Counted from the first letter of the stretch, positions 8,881 to 18,220 are shown. The stretch: 64,000 nucleotides of DNA from Nostoc sp. FACHB-973 (GCF_014698115.1 NZ_JACJSJ010000003.1:1-64000), one strand, 5' to 3'. The notes: generated by a model not told the origin, from the sequence alone. A program made the numbers and translations.

Positions 8881-10185
8881 ATGATGTTTAGCGATCCTAA
8901 TCCCAACTCTTTACCTCAAATTCAACTAGATGACTTCCTCTCGCCAACTAATCGCTGGATGAAATTATTTGGAATTGTCCTGCTTAGTATGCTTGGAGGA
9001 TTATCTGTTTTAGCGTCCCTCTTCAAATATGATGTTGTCGTTAAAGTAGAAGCCGTTGTTCGTCCCCTTGGAGAAATCAAGGCAGTGCAAGCGAGTGTTG
9101 AGGGAGCTATCACCCAGATTTATGTTAAGGAGAATCAAATCATTAAACAGGGCGAACCAATAGCTACAATTAATGACTCTCGCCTCAAGACACAGGTAAT
9201 TCAACATCAGGAGAGCATTCGCAAAACTGAGCAACAACGAACTCATATCGATGCCCAAATTGCTGCTCTCAATCGCCAAATTGCGGCGGAAACTGACCAA
9301 ATAAAGCAGTCCGTGGCATCTGCTCAGGCACAACTTCAACTCAGTCAACGGAACTACCGTGACCAACAGTCAAAGACACAGGCAGATGTTCTACAAGCGC
9401 AAGCAAGTTTAGAGTTGGCGCGAGAAGAGCTAAATCGCTTCCAACAGCTAGCAAACACTGGAGCAATTTCCCTATTACAGCTAAGGGAAAAAGAATCTGC
9501 ATTTAAGATAGCAATGGCTCAACTAGCAAGTGCAAGAGTACTCCTGAATCCGAGTGCAGCATCAGTCAAAATTGCTAATGAAGAAATTGCACAGCGACAG
9601 TCAAAAGGGCAAGCCATCATTGCTGATTTGGTTAAAAATCGGGAAGTTTTAGTGCAACAGCGGATACAACTCGAAAATCAGATTAGCTTTGACCACCAGC
9701 AAATTGCCCAGTTACAAAGAGATTTGAAGTCAACGATTGTGCGTGCTCCTGTTGATGGAACTATTTTACAATTGGATGTCCGCAGCACCAGTCAAGTAGT
9801 ACAAGCAAAAGATGTGATTGCTCAGGTTATGCCAAGCAGTGTTCCACTTATCATTAAGGCGTATGCATCGTCACAAGATGTTAGTCAAATCAAGATTGGG
9901 CAAAGGGTGCAAATGAGAGTTTCTGCCTGCCCCTATCCTGATTTTGGCACATTGAAAGGAAACGTCAACGCCGTTTCTCCAGACACTGTTGCGCTGACTC
10001 AAGGACAAACTGTAAACAAAGCAGCTTACGAGGTTACCATTGTTCCTGAGACACTTATGTTGACACAGGGAACACGGCAATGTCTTACTCAGGCAGGAAT
10101 GGAAGGGCGGGCTGATATCATTACCAGAGAGGATACCGTCTTACAGTTTCTTCTCCGAAAAGCAAGGCTGCTTACTGATGTGTAG
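8881..10185 (+). CDS. HlyD family periplasmic adaptor (membrane fusion protein)
   Basis: I take ATG 8881, followed by a second ATG, giving about 434 residues. The frame extends to a TTG at 8866 that overlaps the previous gene. A single membrane helix lies near residues 28-50 (KLFGIVLLSMLGG). It is followed by a biotinyl-lipoyl-like half motif, a long helical coiled coil (about 95-270, rich in Gln/Ala/Glu) and a second lipoyl half (RAPVDGTILQLDV), then a beta-barrel. This is the order found in HlyD, LcnD and NHLM-type adaptors. It bridges the C39 exporter and a TolC-like outer membrane channel, which is not in the window. It is the last gene of the rightward RiPP operon. Confidence 0.9.
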   Translation: MMFSDPNPNSLPQIQLDDFLSPTNRWMKLFGIVLLSMLGGLSVLASLFKYDVVVKVEAVVRPLGEIKAVQASVEGAITQIYVKENQIIKQGEPIATINDSRLKTQVIQHQESIRKTEQQRTHIDAQIAALNRQIAAETDQIKQSVASAQAQLQLSQRNYRDQQSKTQADVLQAQASLELAREELNRFQQLANTGAISLLQLREKESAFKIAMAQLASARVLLNPSAASVKIANEEIAQRQSKGQAIIADLVKNREVLVQQRIQLENQISFDHQQIAQLQRDLKSTIVRAPVDGTILQLDVRSTSQVVQAKDVIAQVMPSSVPLIIKAYASSQDVSQIKIGQRVQMRVSACPYPDFGTLKGNVNAVSPDTVALTQGQTVNKAAYEVTIVPETLMLTQGTRQCLTQAGMEGRADIITREDTVLQFLLRKARLLTDV

Positions 10186-10281
10186 ATGTAGGAGCCAGCA
10201 ATAACAGGACTTAGGCAACCTCTGATCGCCATTGACGAAAAGAGTCGCCCGCAATTTTTAGATTTAACAAAATTTACTGTC

Positions 10282-10311
10282 GGTACATATATTGGACTGT
10301 TGATACCTCGG
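10282..10311. repeat. 30-bp imperfect direct repeat, copy 1
   Basis: This copy contains ATATATTGGACTGTTGATAC and matches 11601-11630 with about two mismatches. The second copy forms the end of a MITE-like element, so this one may be a solo element end. Confidence 0.6.
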
Positions 10312-10383
10312 TCTAGGTCAAGCGATCGCAATTAGCCATTTCACAATAGCAGGACGGGCTATTTGCCCATCCCATCAAGATGT

Positions 10384-11346
10384 TCAGCTTTTCTGAGGTT
10401 TGTTTCTGGCGATCGCCTGCTTTAACATTCGTGGCAGCCAAGAAATATAATAATATAATTGGTCTACGTGACTATACAGCGACAATAACTTTACTTGATT
10501 GAATAAAGTATTTGGTCGGACTGATTTGAGCATTTTTCCAGATTTATCTGCCGCCACAGTTGTGGTTGAACCGCTAACAGAATAATGTTGCAAATGTGGA
10601 GGTAAACGCCAGTTAATTTCAGGATCTGGCTGATGTATTACCGGCTCAACATTTCCCCGCCATGCAACTCCCATGATTTGCATAGTTTGATATACCATTG
10701 TGTTCCACCCTTTGTTTTTCAAGTAGTCCAATCCTTCGCCAACATCGGGAGAAGCCAAATCATGAAATAAAATTAAAGCATCTGGTTCTGCAAATTGTTC
10801 GCAAATCATTGTGTCATTGAGTGGTGCTGGTGTTTCGTGGTGACCATCTATAAATATCAATGACCATTTACGTTGAAATTTATTTGCTAACTCTTCTACT
10901 GCTTGAGGGCTATATCCTGGTATCAGATTTACAGATTCCTTGACGCCTGCAGACTTCAGTGAATCTGTGACGCTTTCAGAAAATAATTCTGTGGATAGCA
11001 TCGGATCGATAACATCTAACTCCACCCCTCCTAAAGCTAAATGACAAGCTGACCAACCCATCCAACAGCCTATTTCTAAAGCTTTTTTTCCCTGAAATTT
11101 TAAGGCTGTGTTGTAAAGAATATGAGCTTCATCTCTGCTGACAAATCCTGTATCCTGCTGTCGTCTATCCACGTACCAGTTATGAGCGATATCCCGCCGC
11201 AGGTAAAACCAAAAACTATTATATGTATTTCCCAAAATCATATTCGGAAAACATGAATCTGGCTGAATAGTAGAAAATCCTGGTGAAACATAATCTCCCT
11301 CTGGCAATAATTCGCCTTTTATTACTTTTACTGTTTTTTCAATCAT
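10384..11346 (-). CDS. class I SAM-dependent methyltransferase (Methyltransf_24 type)
   Basis: The motif KALEIGCWMGWSACHLALGG is a SAM-binding motif I. LIFIDGHHE and ALILFHDLASPDVGEGLDYL are typical of the Methyltransf_24/cephalosporin hydroxylase-like group. I prefer ATG 11346 (about 320 residues); the open frame continues to a TTG at 11445 without a ribosome site. The C-terminal 60 residues are basic and aromatic. The gene stands alone, leftward, between two copies of a 30-base direct repeat (10282-10311 and 11601-11630). Its substrate cannot be guessed. It is probably separate from the RiPP operon, which ends 200 bases away on the opposite strand. Confidence 0.75.
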   Translation of the reverse strand: MIEKTVKVIKGELLPEGDYVSPGFSTIQPDSCFPNMILGNTYNSFWFYLRRDIAHNWYVDRRQQDTGFVSRDEAHILYNTALKFQGKKALEIGCWMGWSACHLALGGVELDVIDPMLSTELFSESVTDSLKSAGVKESVNLIPGYSPQAVEELANKFQRKWSLIFIDGHHETPAPLNDTMICEQFAEPDALILFHDLASPDVGEGLDYLKNKGWNTMVYQTMQIMGVAWRGNVEPVIHQPDPEINWRLPPHLQHYSVSGSTTTVAADKSGKMLKSVRPNTLFNQVKLLSLYSHVDQLYYYISWLPRMLKQAIARNKPQKS

Positions 11347-12058
11347 CGGGTTACTGCCTGAGTATTTGAAATTTCGGATTTTTAATCGCAATGCAATTTC
11401 ACCAACTTCTCGAAAAGCAAACGCTTGGGGTATAGGATTTACCAATTACCCAAAGCGGTACTGATGATGTGGCTGGTTTAGCAACTTGGAGAACAGCAAA
11501 GCGATCGCCAGGATATCATCTCAGCACTACATTTGTGCTGATTTTAACTACCAATTTGGCAATTTATCCCCATCGCATAGAGAACCTACTCATTGCTCTA
11601 GGTAAATATATTGGACTGTTGATACCTGGGTCAAGTAATAGCCATGTCTTGGTATCTAGTAGTCCGTTGGGGAGTAGGGAGTAGGGAATCAGCCTTTTTC
11701 AGTTGAGGGCGAGTTTGTTCAAAAATCAAATAGAAGTCCAATATATTAAGTTGCCTTCAGAAATAGCATCTACAAATAAAGAATATGGGGAACTCATATC
11801 TCCCTCATCCCCCTCATCTCTTTTAATTTTTCTTCTCCGTCAGTACAAGAAAACAAAAGAGTGTCTCCACGACTGTTTAATTTTTTTCTGAATAGAGCAA
11901 AAATTATTCATGCAACAAGAAAAATTCACTCATCAAATTGTAAATTTTTGTAAATTTCATGTCTTCAAGACTAGAAACCTGATATCTAGATAGCTAAACT
12001 AACAAACAGTGCATCTGTACTCTTAATTATTAAAAGTAGATGTGGCGCCATAGCGTGA
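11347..12058. other. intergenic region upstream of sbcC
   Basis: Short open frames exist but none has a credible start or protein-like composition. The stretch holds a MITE-like element (11604-11749) and a few GGGGAGTAGGGAGT heptamer repeats near 11670. The part before sbcC is AT-rich. Confidence 0.55.
11604..11749. mobile_element. MITE-like element, TTGGACT ends
   Basis: The left end reads AATATATTGGACT and the right end (GAAGTCCAATATATTAAG) is its inverse. The right arm also carries CAAAAATCAAATAGAAGTCC, matching the ends of the elements at 1395 and 5496. It is about 146 bp, non-coding, with STRR heptamers inside. Confidence 0.5.
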
Positions 12059-15000
12059 ATGATCCCAGTACAAATTATCCTCAAAAACTTTCTCAGTTAC
12101 CGTGATGCAACTTTAGATTTTCGCGGTTTGCATACGGCTTGTATTTCTGGTTCCAATGGTGCGGGTAAATCTTCTCTTTTAGAAGCAATCACTTGGGCAA
12201 TTTGGGGTGAAAGCCGCGCCAGTACTGAAGACGATGTGATTTATTCTGGTGCAAAAGAAGTTCGGGTTGATTTTGTTTTCCAAAGTAACCAGCAAACATA
12301 TCGGGTGATTCGCACTCGAATTCGGGGAGCTACTAGCGTCCTGGAATTTCAAATAGAAACACCCTCTGGGTTTCGTCCACTCACGGGCAAAGGCGTAAGA
12401 GCAACCCAAGATTCGATTTTAGAACACATTAAGCTCGATTACGATACTTTTATTAATTCTGCTTACTTACGTCAAGGTCGTGCAGATGAATTCATGCTCA
12501 AACGACCTACGGAACGCAAAGAAATTTTAGCCCAGTTGTTGAAACTAAATCAATATGATGATTTGGAAGAACGGGCAAAGGAATCTTCTCGTCAGTTCAA
12601 AGCACGAGGGGAGGAATTAGAGCGTTCTTTGGATTCGATTAAGATTCAGCTCCAACAACGCCAGACAACCGAAGCGCAAAGAGATCAGTTAGAAGCTGAA
12701 CTCAATCAACTACAACAGGTACAAGCTTTTGACAATATTCAATTACAAAGTTTGCAAGTTGTCCAGCACCAGCGCCAAAATTGGGAACAACAACTGAGTT
12801 TTGTCAAGCAGCAATATCAAAATCTTAACCAAGACTGCGATCGCCTACAACAAGAGCAGTTAGCGATCGGCAGTCAGCTATCAGATTTAGAAAAAATCTT
12901 ACATCAAGAAGCTGAGATTAAGGCTGGATACGCCCAATATCAAAGTCTGCAATCTCAAGAAGAAGCTTTTGCTGCCAAATTTGAAGAATATAGCCGCGCC
13001 GGACAAACTCGCCAACAAAAACAACAACAGCTTACCAAACAAATTCAGGAAATCGAACGACAACTGCAACAAGCCCAAGCCCAAATCGAAGCTTTGCAGC
13101 AACAAGAGCGAGAAATTCAGCAAACTCTCACCAAATCCGGTGAAGTTGAAGCTGCTTTGTCACAACTGGGCGCAGCACGTCACCATCTTGCTCATTTAGA
13201 TCAATTGCAAATGCAGGTGACTCCTTTGTTGCAACAACGAGCAGCTTTACAAAGCCAATTAGATCGGACTCATGCTGGTTTAGTAGCGCGGCTCGAACAA
13301 CTGCAAAATACAGAAAACCAATTGCAACGCCAACAACGACGCCAACCGCAATTGCAACAGGCGGTGATGGATGTAGCAATCCAAATTGAGGAATTGGAGA
13401 AAAAGCGGGTTTATTTGCAACGAGTCCAGGAAAAAGGGCAAGAAAGGCGTCATTTTATTGAACGTCTACAAGCTCACCAACGGGATTATGAAAAATTGCT
13501 GGGAGAATTAGAGCAAAAACTGCAAATGCTCCAAAATCCCAATGCTCTTTGTCCGTTGTGCGAACGTCCCCTGGATGAACATCACTGGAGTCGCGTGGTG
13601 GAAAAAACCCAAATTGAGTTAGATGATACTCAAGGACAGTTTTGGGTAGTCCGGGAACAAATGGCTGTATCCGATAGAGAAATTCAAGTACTTAGGCAGG
13701 AATATCGAGAAATATCGCAACAATTGGCGATTTATGATGGTTTACGCGAACAAAGGGGACAATTGGCAGCACAGTTAGAAGCGACGACTGATGTGCAACA
13801 TCAATTAGAACAAATTGCTGGGGAAAAGCAACATTTAGAGCGATCGCTACAAGGTGGTGATTACGCTCCCAATCAACAAGCCGAACTGCGAAAGTTAGAC
13901 CAATATCTACAACAAGTTAATTATAATGAACAAGACCACGCCCTAGCTCGCAGCGAAGTTGAGCGGTGGCGCTGGGCAGAAATTAAACAAAGCCAGATTA
14001 AAGACGCTACTAAGCGACAAGCGCAACTAGCAGCCCGAAAACCAGAACTATTAGCTACTATTGCTGAATTACAAGCCAGAATCCACCAAGAACAAACTAA
14101 TTCTGAATGTGCCAAGCAAATTGCGGCTCTGGAACGTCACATTGTTGAAATTGGCTACAGTTTGGAGCTGCACAACAACCTCCGTATGGCTGTCAAGAAA
14201 GCTCAATCTTGGCATTTGCGATATCAACAACTTTTAGCAGCCCAGCAGCAGTATCCCCAACTCCAGACGAGATTACAAGAATTAGAGGAATCCAGAGGCG
14301 CCAGAATAACGGAACGGCAACAACTTGCCAAACAAATCGAAAGCATAATTGAGCAACTCCAAGCAACAGCCAACCCATCTGCCCAAATTCAAGCCCTAGA
14401 GCAGCAGCTAGCAATACGCAGACGCCAACTCGATGAGCAAATTGCTAAGTTGGGACGTTTAGAACAGTTGGCGCATCAACTGGAAACGCTGCAAATTCAG
14501 TACGAACAACAGTACAAACAACTACAATCTTGCAAGCAGGAACACCGTGTTTATCAGGAATTAGCGCAGGCTTTTGGTAAAAATGGTATCCAAGCATTGA
14601 TGATTGAAAATGTCCTGCCGCAACTGGAAGCTGAGACAAATCAATTACTTTCGCGGTTGAGTGCTAATCAATTTCATGTACAATTTATTACTCAAAAAGC
14701 TGGACGTAATGGAAAATCAACTAAGAAAAATGCCAAGTTAATAGACACTCTGGATATTTTAATTGCCGATTCCAGAGGAACGCGGGCTTATGAAACTTAT
14801 TCTGGTGGAGAAGCTTTTAGAATTAACTTTGCCATCCGTTTGGCTTTGGCGAAATTATTAGCACAACGGGCGGGGGCGGCGTTGCAATTGTTGATTGTGG
14901 ATGAGGGTTTTGGTACACAGGATGCTGAAGGATGCGATCGCTTAGTTGCAGCTATTAATGCGATCGCTTCTGATTTCGCTTGCATTCTCACCGTCACCCA

Positions 15001-15085
15001 CATGCCTCACCTCAAAGAAGCTTTCCAAGCTAGGATTGAGGTGAATAAAACTCAACAAGGTTCGCAGTTGAGTTTGTCAATTTAA
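12059..15085 (+). CDS. sbcC: exonuclease SbcCD ATPase subunit SbcC
   Basis: The 1008-residue protein is an SMC-like ATPase. Walker A GSNGAGKSS is at residues 31-39. Two long Gln/Glu-rich coiled-coil arms surround a zinc hook CPLC (Cys498-Cys501). The C-terminal ATPase half has the signature YSGGEAFRINFA near 914 and Walker B LLIVDEGFGTQD near 944. With SbcD (Mre11 family nuclease) it opens hairpins and processes DNA ends in recombination repair. SbcD is not encoded in this window. Length and domain order are normal. The coding sequence carries several HIP1 sites like its neighbours, so it looks native. Confidence 0.95.
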   Translation: MIPVQIILKNFLSYRDATLDFRGLHTACISGSNGAGKSSLLEAITWAIWGESRASTEDDVIYSGAKEVRVDFVFQSNQQTYRVIRTRIRGATSVLEFQIETPSGFRPLTGKGVRATQDSILEHIKLDYDTFINSAYLRQGRADEFMLKRPTERKEILAQLLKLNQYDDLEERAKESSRQFKARGEELERSLDSIKIQLQQRQTTEAQRDQLEAELNQLQQVQAFDNIQLQSLQVVQHQRQNWEQQLSFVKQQYQNLNQDCDRLQQEQLAIGSQLSDLEKILHQEAEIKAGYAQYQSLQSQEEAFAAKFEEYSRAGQTRQQKQQQLTKQIQEIERQLQQAQAQIEALQQQEREIQQTLTKSGEVEAALSQLGAARHHLAHLDQLQMQVTPLLQQRAALQSQLDRTHAGLVARLEQLQNTENQLQRQQRRQPQLQQAVMDVAIQIEELEKKRVYLQRVQEKGQERRHFIERLQAHQRDYEKLLGELEQKLQMLQNPNALCPLCERPLDEHHWSRVVEKTQIELDDTQGQFWVVREQMAVSDREIQVLRQEYREISQQLAIYDGLREQRGQLAAQLEATTDVQHQLEQIAGEKQHLERSLQGGDYAPNQQAELRKLDQYLQQVNYNEQDHALARSEVERWRWAEIKQSQIKDATKRQAQLAARKPELLATIAELQARIHQEQTNSECAKQIAALERHIVEIGYSLELHNNLRMAVKKAQSWHLRYQQLLAAQQQYPQLQTRLQELEESRGARITERQQLAKQIESIIEQLQATANPSAQIQALEQQLAIRRRQLDEQIAKLGRLEQLAHQLETLQIQYEQQYKQLQSCKQEHRVYQELAQAFGKNGIQALMIENVLPQLEAETNQLLSRLSANQFHVQFITQKAGRNGKSTKKNAKLIDTLDILIADSRGTRAYETYSGGEAFRINFAIRLALAKLLAQRAGAALQLLIVDEGFGTQDAEGCDRLVAAINAIASDFACILTVTHMPHLKEAFQARIEVNKTQQGSQLSLSI

Positions 15086-15151
15086 TTGGTAAGAATTCAG
15101 AATTGAATTCTGTGCGACTGGCGAAGGTAATTCAATTTAGAGCATAAGACA

Positions 15152-15403
15152 ATGCAGGAAATCAACGTTGATGCCCGTGTAGATGAGAATGGTTTTCTCT
15201 ACCTAGAAATGCCTCCAAGTCTTGCAGGTATGGAAATAAAAGGAAAACTATTGTATCAACTTCATCCTATTTCCTTCCAAAATATAAAAGCGAAAAAGAT
15301 TGATATTAATGTTGTTCGCAGTATCTGTGATGAAATTAGAAATTTACCAACTCTTGATAGCAGAACACCCGATGAAATTATTGGCTATAACGAGTCAGGC
15401 TAG
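15152..15403 (+). CDS. orphan VapB/antitoxin-like protein
   Basis: The 83-residue product begins MQEINVDARVDENGFLYLEM and ends LDSRTPDEIIGYNESG. The C-terminal phrase 'TPDEIIGYNE.G' is typical of cyanobacterial VapB-type antitoxins that precede PIN-domain VapC toxins. The central region is basic and helical. Downstream there is no PIN toxin: the next gene (15437-15691) is on the other strand. This therefore looks like a toxin-less remnant or a solitary antitoxin. The assignment is by motif memory only. Confidence 0.6.
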   Translation: MQEINVDARVDENGFLYLEMPPSLAGMEIKGKLLYQLHPISFQNIKAKKIDINVVRSICDEIRNLPTLDSRTPDEIIGYNESG

Positions 15404-15436
15404 GCGCAGTTCAACCTCAGCATCGCTAAAAAATCT

Positions 15437-15691
15437 CTAACTTTCTTGATTGCCTCGCCTTAAATAGCGGACTTCTTCTAACAAAATATTAAATCTTTGA
15501 TCGTTTTCTTGTTGTCGCTGCTTCATTAATTCCATATCTCGCTGGCTTTGAGCAGCCACTTGTAACAAAGCTTGAACAGTTACCCTCAGACCATCAACAC
15601 TGTCACGCACCTCACTAACGCTTTCGCGCAGTTCAGTAACACTGGAAGCCAATTCATCCAGCATTTCATCCGTCCATCTCTCAACCGTCAT
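15437..15691 (-). CDS. small coiled-coil hypothetical protein
   Basis: The 84-residue product is almost wholly helical with heptad-spaced hydrophobics (SSVTELRESVSEVRDSVDG). It ends in a polar segment with QENDQRFNILLEEVRYLRR. Such short coiled-coil proteins are common in cyanobacteria and often occur beside Uma2 or antitoxin genes. It lacks a signal peptide and membrane helix. It converges on the antitoxin-like gene with a 33-base gap. The function is unknown; oligomerisation is likely. Confidence 0.65.
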   Translation of the reverse strand: MTVERWTDEMLDELASSVTELRESVSEVRDSVDGLRVTVQALLQVAAQSQRDMELMKQRQQENDQRFNILLEEVRYLRRGNQES

Positions 15692-15810
15692 TTAATTTTT
15701 CTAACCAAATTTAATCTCGTTTAGTTTGATTCTACTTTATGCTTTTGTTCGCGTTGAAAGGTTTGGGTCTGAATACCCTATACTCTTGATTCTGAATTCT
15801 GACTTCTTCT

Positions 15811-17217
15811 TCAATTGTATTTAATCCGTGCATCCAAGCCATAGGAGCGGAGCATTTTCGTTATCCTTTCTGCTTCTTTGCGATCGCTAAATCCTCCAGC
15901 ATTCACATAATCCCCCAGATTCGATTCCTCTGCCACAGCATAAGGTATATATTGTTGCACCTTAGTAAGAGTATCATTACTAAAAATTGGTACGATAACT
16001 GTATACCGATTGTTACCAGCTAAGATGTTACCGTTAGTTTCAGGTAATAAATAACCATTAGTAACAGGTGCTACATAGGGATTTGTCTCAATATAATTAC
16101 TGGCAGTCGAGTTATTCAATCCTAATGCTTCCCAAGTTTGCCAATCTACATTTCCAGTAGCATTGAGTCGAGAAGATTGCTGGAATGCAATCACAGATTC
16201 TCTGGTGTAATCACTGAAATAGCCATCAGAATTGGCATTAAAAAAGCCCAATTGCCACAACCGGTCTTGAACTAATCTGACATTATCTGAGCGATCGCCA
16301 ACAGTGAGATAATTTCTAGTTGGTTGTTGAGTAGGATATCCACCAGCTGAGGCTTGACGTACTGCTGCCAAAACTTGGGTATTGGCTGCGCCATTCACAG
16401 GTAGTCTATAATCTTGTTGGAATTTGGCGATCGCTTCTCTGGTAACTGGGCCAGTATTCCCAGTAGGATTAGCTTTAAAGTAGCCTAGTTGTCGTAAACG
16501 CTCTTGGAGTTCTCTGATTTGTTGAGTAGAGAGACTGCTTGATCTAGCTGGAGCTTGAGAATAACCTAGTAGTGCGTTCCAAGTTTGCCGACCGACAATT
16601 CCATTGGCAGATATACCGGCATTTCGCTGAAATGCAATCACAGCATCTTTAGTGACTCGCCCGAAATTTCCGGTGGGATTAGCATTAAAGTAACCCCGCT
16701 GTTTCAGACGCTGTTGCAACTTAGTCACCGCTGCACCAGTGTTGCCTTGAGAAAGAGTAGGATATTCATTGACTGAGGATTGCGAATTTCGACTAACATT
16801 CCTACTAGAGGCTCTACTCTGACACGCTCTTTGCAACGCTTTTTGAGTACTAGGACCTATAACCCCAATCGCAGGTAGTCTATTGGCTTGCTGAAATTTG
16901 ATCACAGCATTCTGAGTCAAACTAGCAAACTTGCCTGTCACCGGGCCTTTAAAGTAACCTAATTTTTTTAAACATCTTTGGCTATTGGCGACTTGTGAAC
17001 CGTTGCTTCCTATTTTCTGAGCTGCTAAAACTTCCCCAGCAATACTGAGAATTCCCATAGTCAATGCTACAGACAAAAGACGCATCGCAGCAGGGCTAGG
17101 TAAATTTTTCCAATTCAAAAATTTTAAAATAACTGGCAGATGAACAACCTTGATATTTTCAGATGCCTCAAAGACTGAGGCAAGCTCGGTTACAGAGCTA
17201 TCTACCCCTGTTTTCAC
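15811..17217 (-). CDS. peptidoglycan-binding protein with four PG_binding_1 repeats and a SPOR-like end
   Basis: The 468-residue protein has an N-terminal extension, then a hydrophobic segment (about residues 45-65, ending VLAAQ) acting as a signal or anchor. It carries four copies of a PG_binding_1 domain. Each has the pattern 'V..LQ..L...GYF....G.FG..T..AV..FQ', at roughly 75-130, 155-210, 230-285 and 305-365. The last 60 residues (YVNAGGFSDRKEAERITKML) resemble a SPOR domain. Both modules bind peptidoglycan, so the protein probably sits in the periplasm on the cell wall. No catalytic domain is visible. It is monocistronic, with STRR repeats upstream. Confidence 0.85.
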   Translation of the reverse strand: MKTGVDSSVTELASVFEASENIKVVHLPVILKFLNWKNLPSPAAMRLLSVALTMGILSIAGEVLAAQKIGSNGSQVANSQRCLKKLGYFKGPVTGKFASLTQNAVIKFQQANRLPAIGVIGPSTQKALQRACQSRASSRNVSRNSQSSVNEYPTLSQGNTGAAVTKLQQRLKQRGYFNANPTGNFGRVTKDAVIAFQRNAGISANGIVGRQTWNALLGYSQAPARSSSLSTQQIRELQERLRQLGYFKANPTGNTGPVTREAIAKFQQDYRLPVNGAANTQVLAAVRQASAGGYPTQQPTRNYLTVGDRSDNVRLVQDRLWQLGFFNANSDGYFSDYTRESVIAFQQSSRLNATGNVDWQTWEALGLNNSTASNYIETNPYVAPVTNGYLLPETNGNILAGNNRYTVIVPIFSNDTLTKVQQYIPYAVAEESNLGDYVNAGGFSDRKEAERITKMLRSYGLDARIKYN

Positions 17218-17308
17218 TTGTTTTTTTCAAGTTATGACCATACAAGATTATACCATTTGCTCGGTGTAATATTTATTTTTTGTATGATTCTTTACAACTA
17301 GTTAACTT

Positions 17309-17416
17309 GGGGAGTGGGGAGTAGGGAGTGGGGAGTGGGGGGATGAGGGAGATGAGGGAGATGAGGGAGATGAAGAGTGTGGGGAGTGTGGGGAGTGTGG
17401 GGAGTGTGGGGGGAAA
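17309..17416. repeat. heptanucleotide/9-mer tandem repeats (STRR)
   Basis: The G-rich strand shows runs of GGGGAGT, GATGAGGGA and GTGTGGGGA units, then a C-rich part with CCCAATG heptamers (17457-17478). This is the short tandem repeat class known from heterocystous cyanobacteria. It separates two leftward genes. Confidence 0.85.
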
Positions 17417-17479
17417 GATTTCTTCCTATCCTCCCACACCTCCCACACTTCCCCATGCCCAATGCCCAATGCCCAATAC

Positions 17480-17992
17480 TTATTGTTCATCAGTTTTTTC
17501 AGTATTACCTGCTTTTACCCAACCTTCTTGTTCGCTATCTTCCAAACGGATTTTTTGCCAAGCTTTATCTTCGCTTTCTTCCAAGACAATAATTTTCTGA
17601 TTAAAACCAACGCCACCAATACGTTCAGCGTCTTGATTTGGTTTTGACCGCAGACTCAAGCCTTCAGCCCAACTCACACGCCCTCGGTAAGCTCCCGATG
17701 GCAATGGTTTTGGGGATGGCGTAGCTTCAGGTGATTCAGTGGGGGTGGGAGTAGAAGTTGGGTTGGGAGATGATTCAGTGGGCGTTCCGGGTGTAGGGGT
17801 GGGTTTACCTCCAGCCTCGGTTGCTTTTGGAGCTTGGGCTTTCACCGAGGGGCTGTCATTAGAAAAAATCGGTTTGGCAGGGGGTATGCCCGTGCGATTC
17901 ATAAAATAGAGTGCAACTGCAACACCGCCACCTATTAATACAGCGATCGCTAAGAAAATCCCAAGTATATACTTTACTAAGCCAGACAACAT
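17480..17992 (-). CDS. membrane-anchored bacterial SH3 domain protein
   Basis: The 170-residue protein has one N-terminal membrane helix (residues about 7-30). A Pro/Thr/Ser-rich linker follows (about 50-95, PTPTESPEATPSPKP type). A C-terminal bacterial SH3 domain spans about 105-160, with GLSLRSKPNQDAERIGGV and WQKIRLEDSEQEGWV. Such domains bind cell wall or protein ligands outside the membrane. The linker should reach into the periplasm. It lies downstream of the ycf46 gene on the same strand but separated by over 200 bases of repeats, so it is likely transcribed alone. Confidence 0.8.
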   Translation of the reverse strand: MLSGLVKYILGIFLAIAVLIGGGVAVALYFMNRTGIPPAKPIFSNDSPSVKAQAPKATEAGGKPTPTPGTPTESSPNPTSTPTPTESPEATPSPKPLPSGAYRGRVSWAEGLSLRSKPNQDAERIGGVGFNQKIIVLEESEDKAWQKIRLEDSEQEGWVKAGNTEKTDEQ

Positions 17993-18027
17993 AATTAATA
18001 CCTGATTATCAAGGGGTCAATCAATTT

Positions 18028-18215
18028 TAGATTTTGGATTTTGGATTTTGGATTGTAAAGAGACCACAAGGGGACGCAGTGTGGTCTGTTTCAATCGATT
18101 ATTCTAGCTGCCACTCTGTTATACCAATTTGGAAAATGAATGCAACAGATGGATTCATAGAACCCTCTAACATCGAGAAATTCTCAATCCAAAATCTAAA
18201 ATCTAAAATCCAAAA
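18028..18215. repeat. paired inverted GATTTTG heptamer repeats
   Basis: Copies of GATTTTG at 18028-18053 are answered by CAAAATC-type copies at 18187-18213, giving a large inverted pair about 190 bases across. The same arrangement occurs at 28212-28290 and 40863-41040. It is non-coding and lies after the ycf46 gene. Confidence 0.6.
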
Positions 18216-18220
18216 TGGTA

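Noticed and set aside
11469-11891. two short rightward frames after the methyltransferase
   Set aside because: They run through MITE and STRR sequence and lack credible starts or motifs.
17309-17478. possible CRISPR array
   Set aside because: Units are 7-9 bp tandem repeats without spacers of constant length; no cas genes are near. The same applies to the 21-bp block at 48.8 kb.
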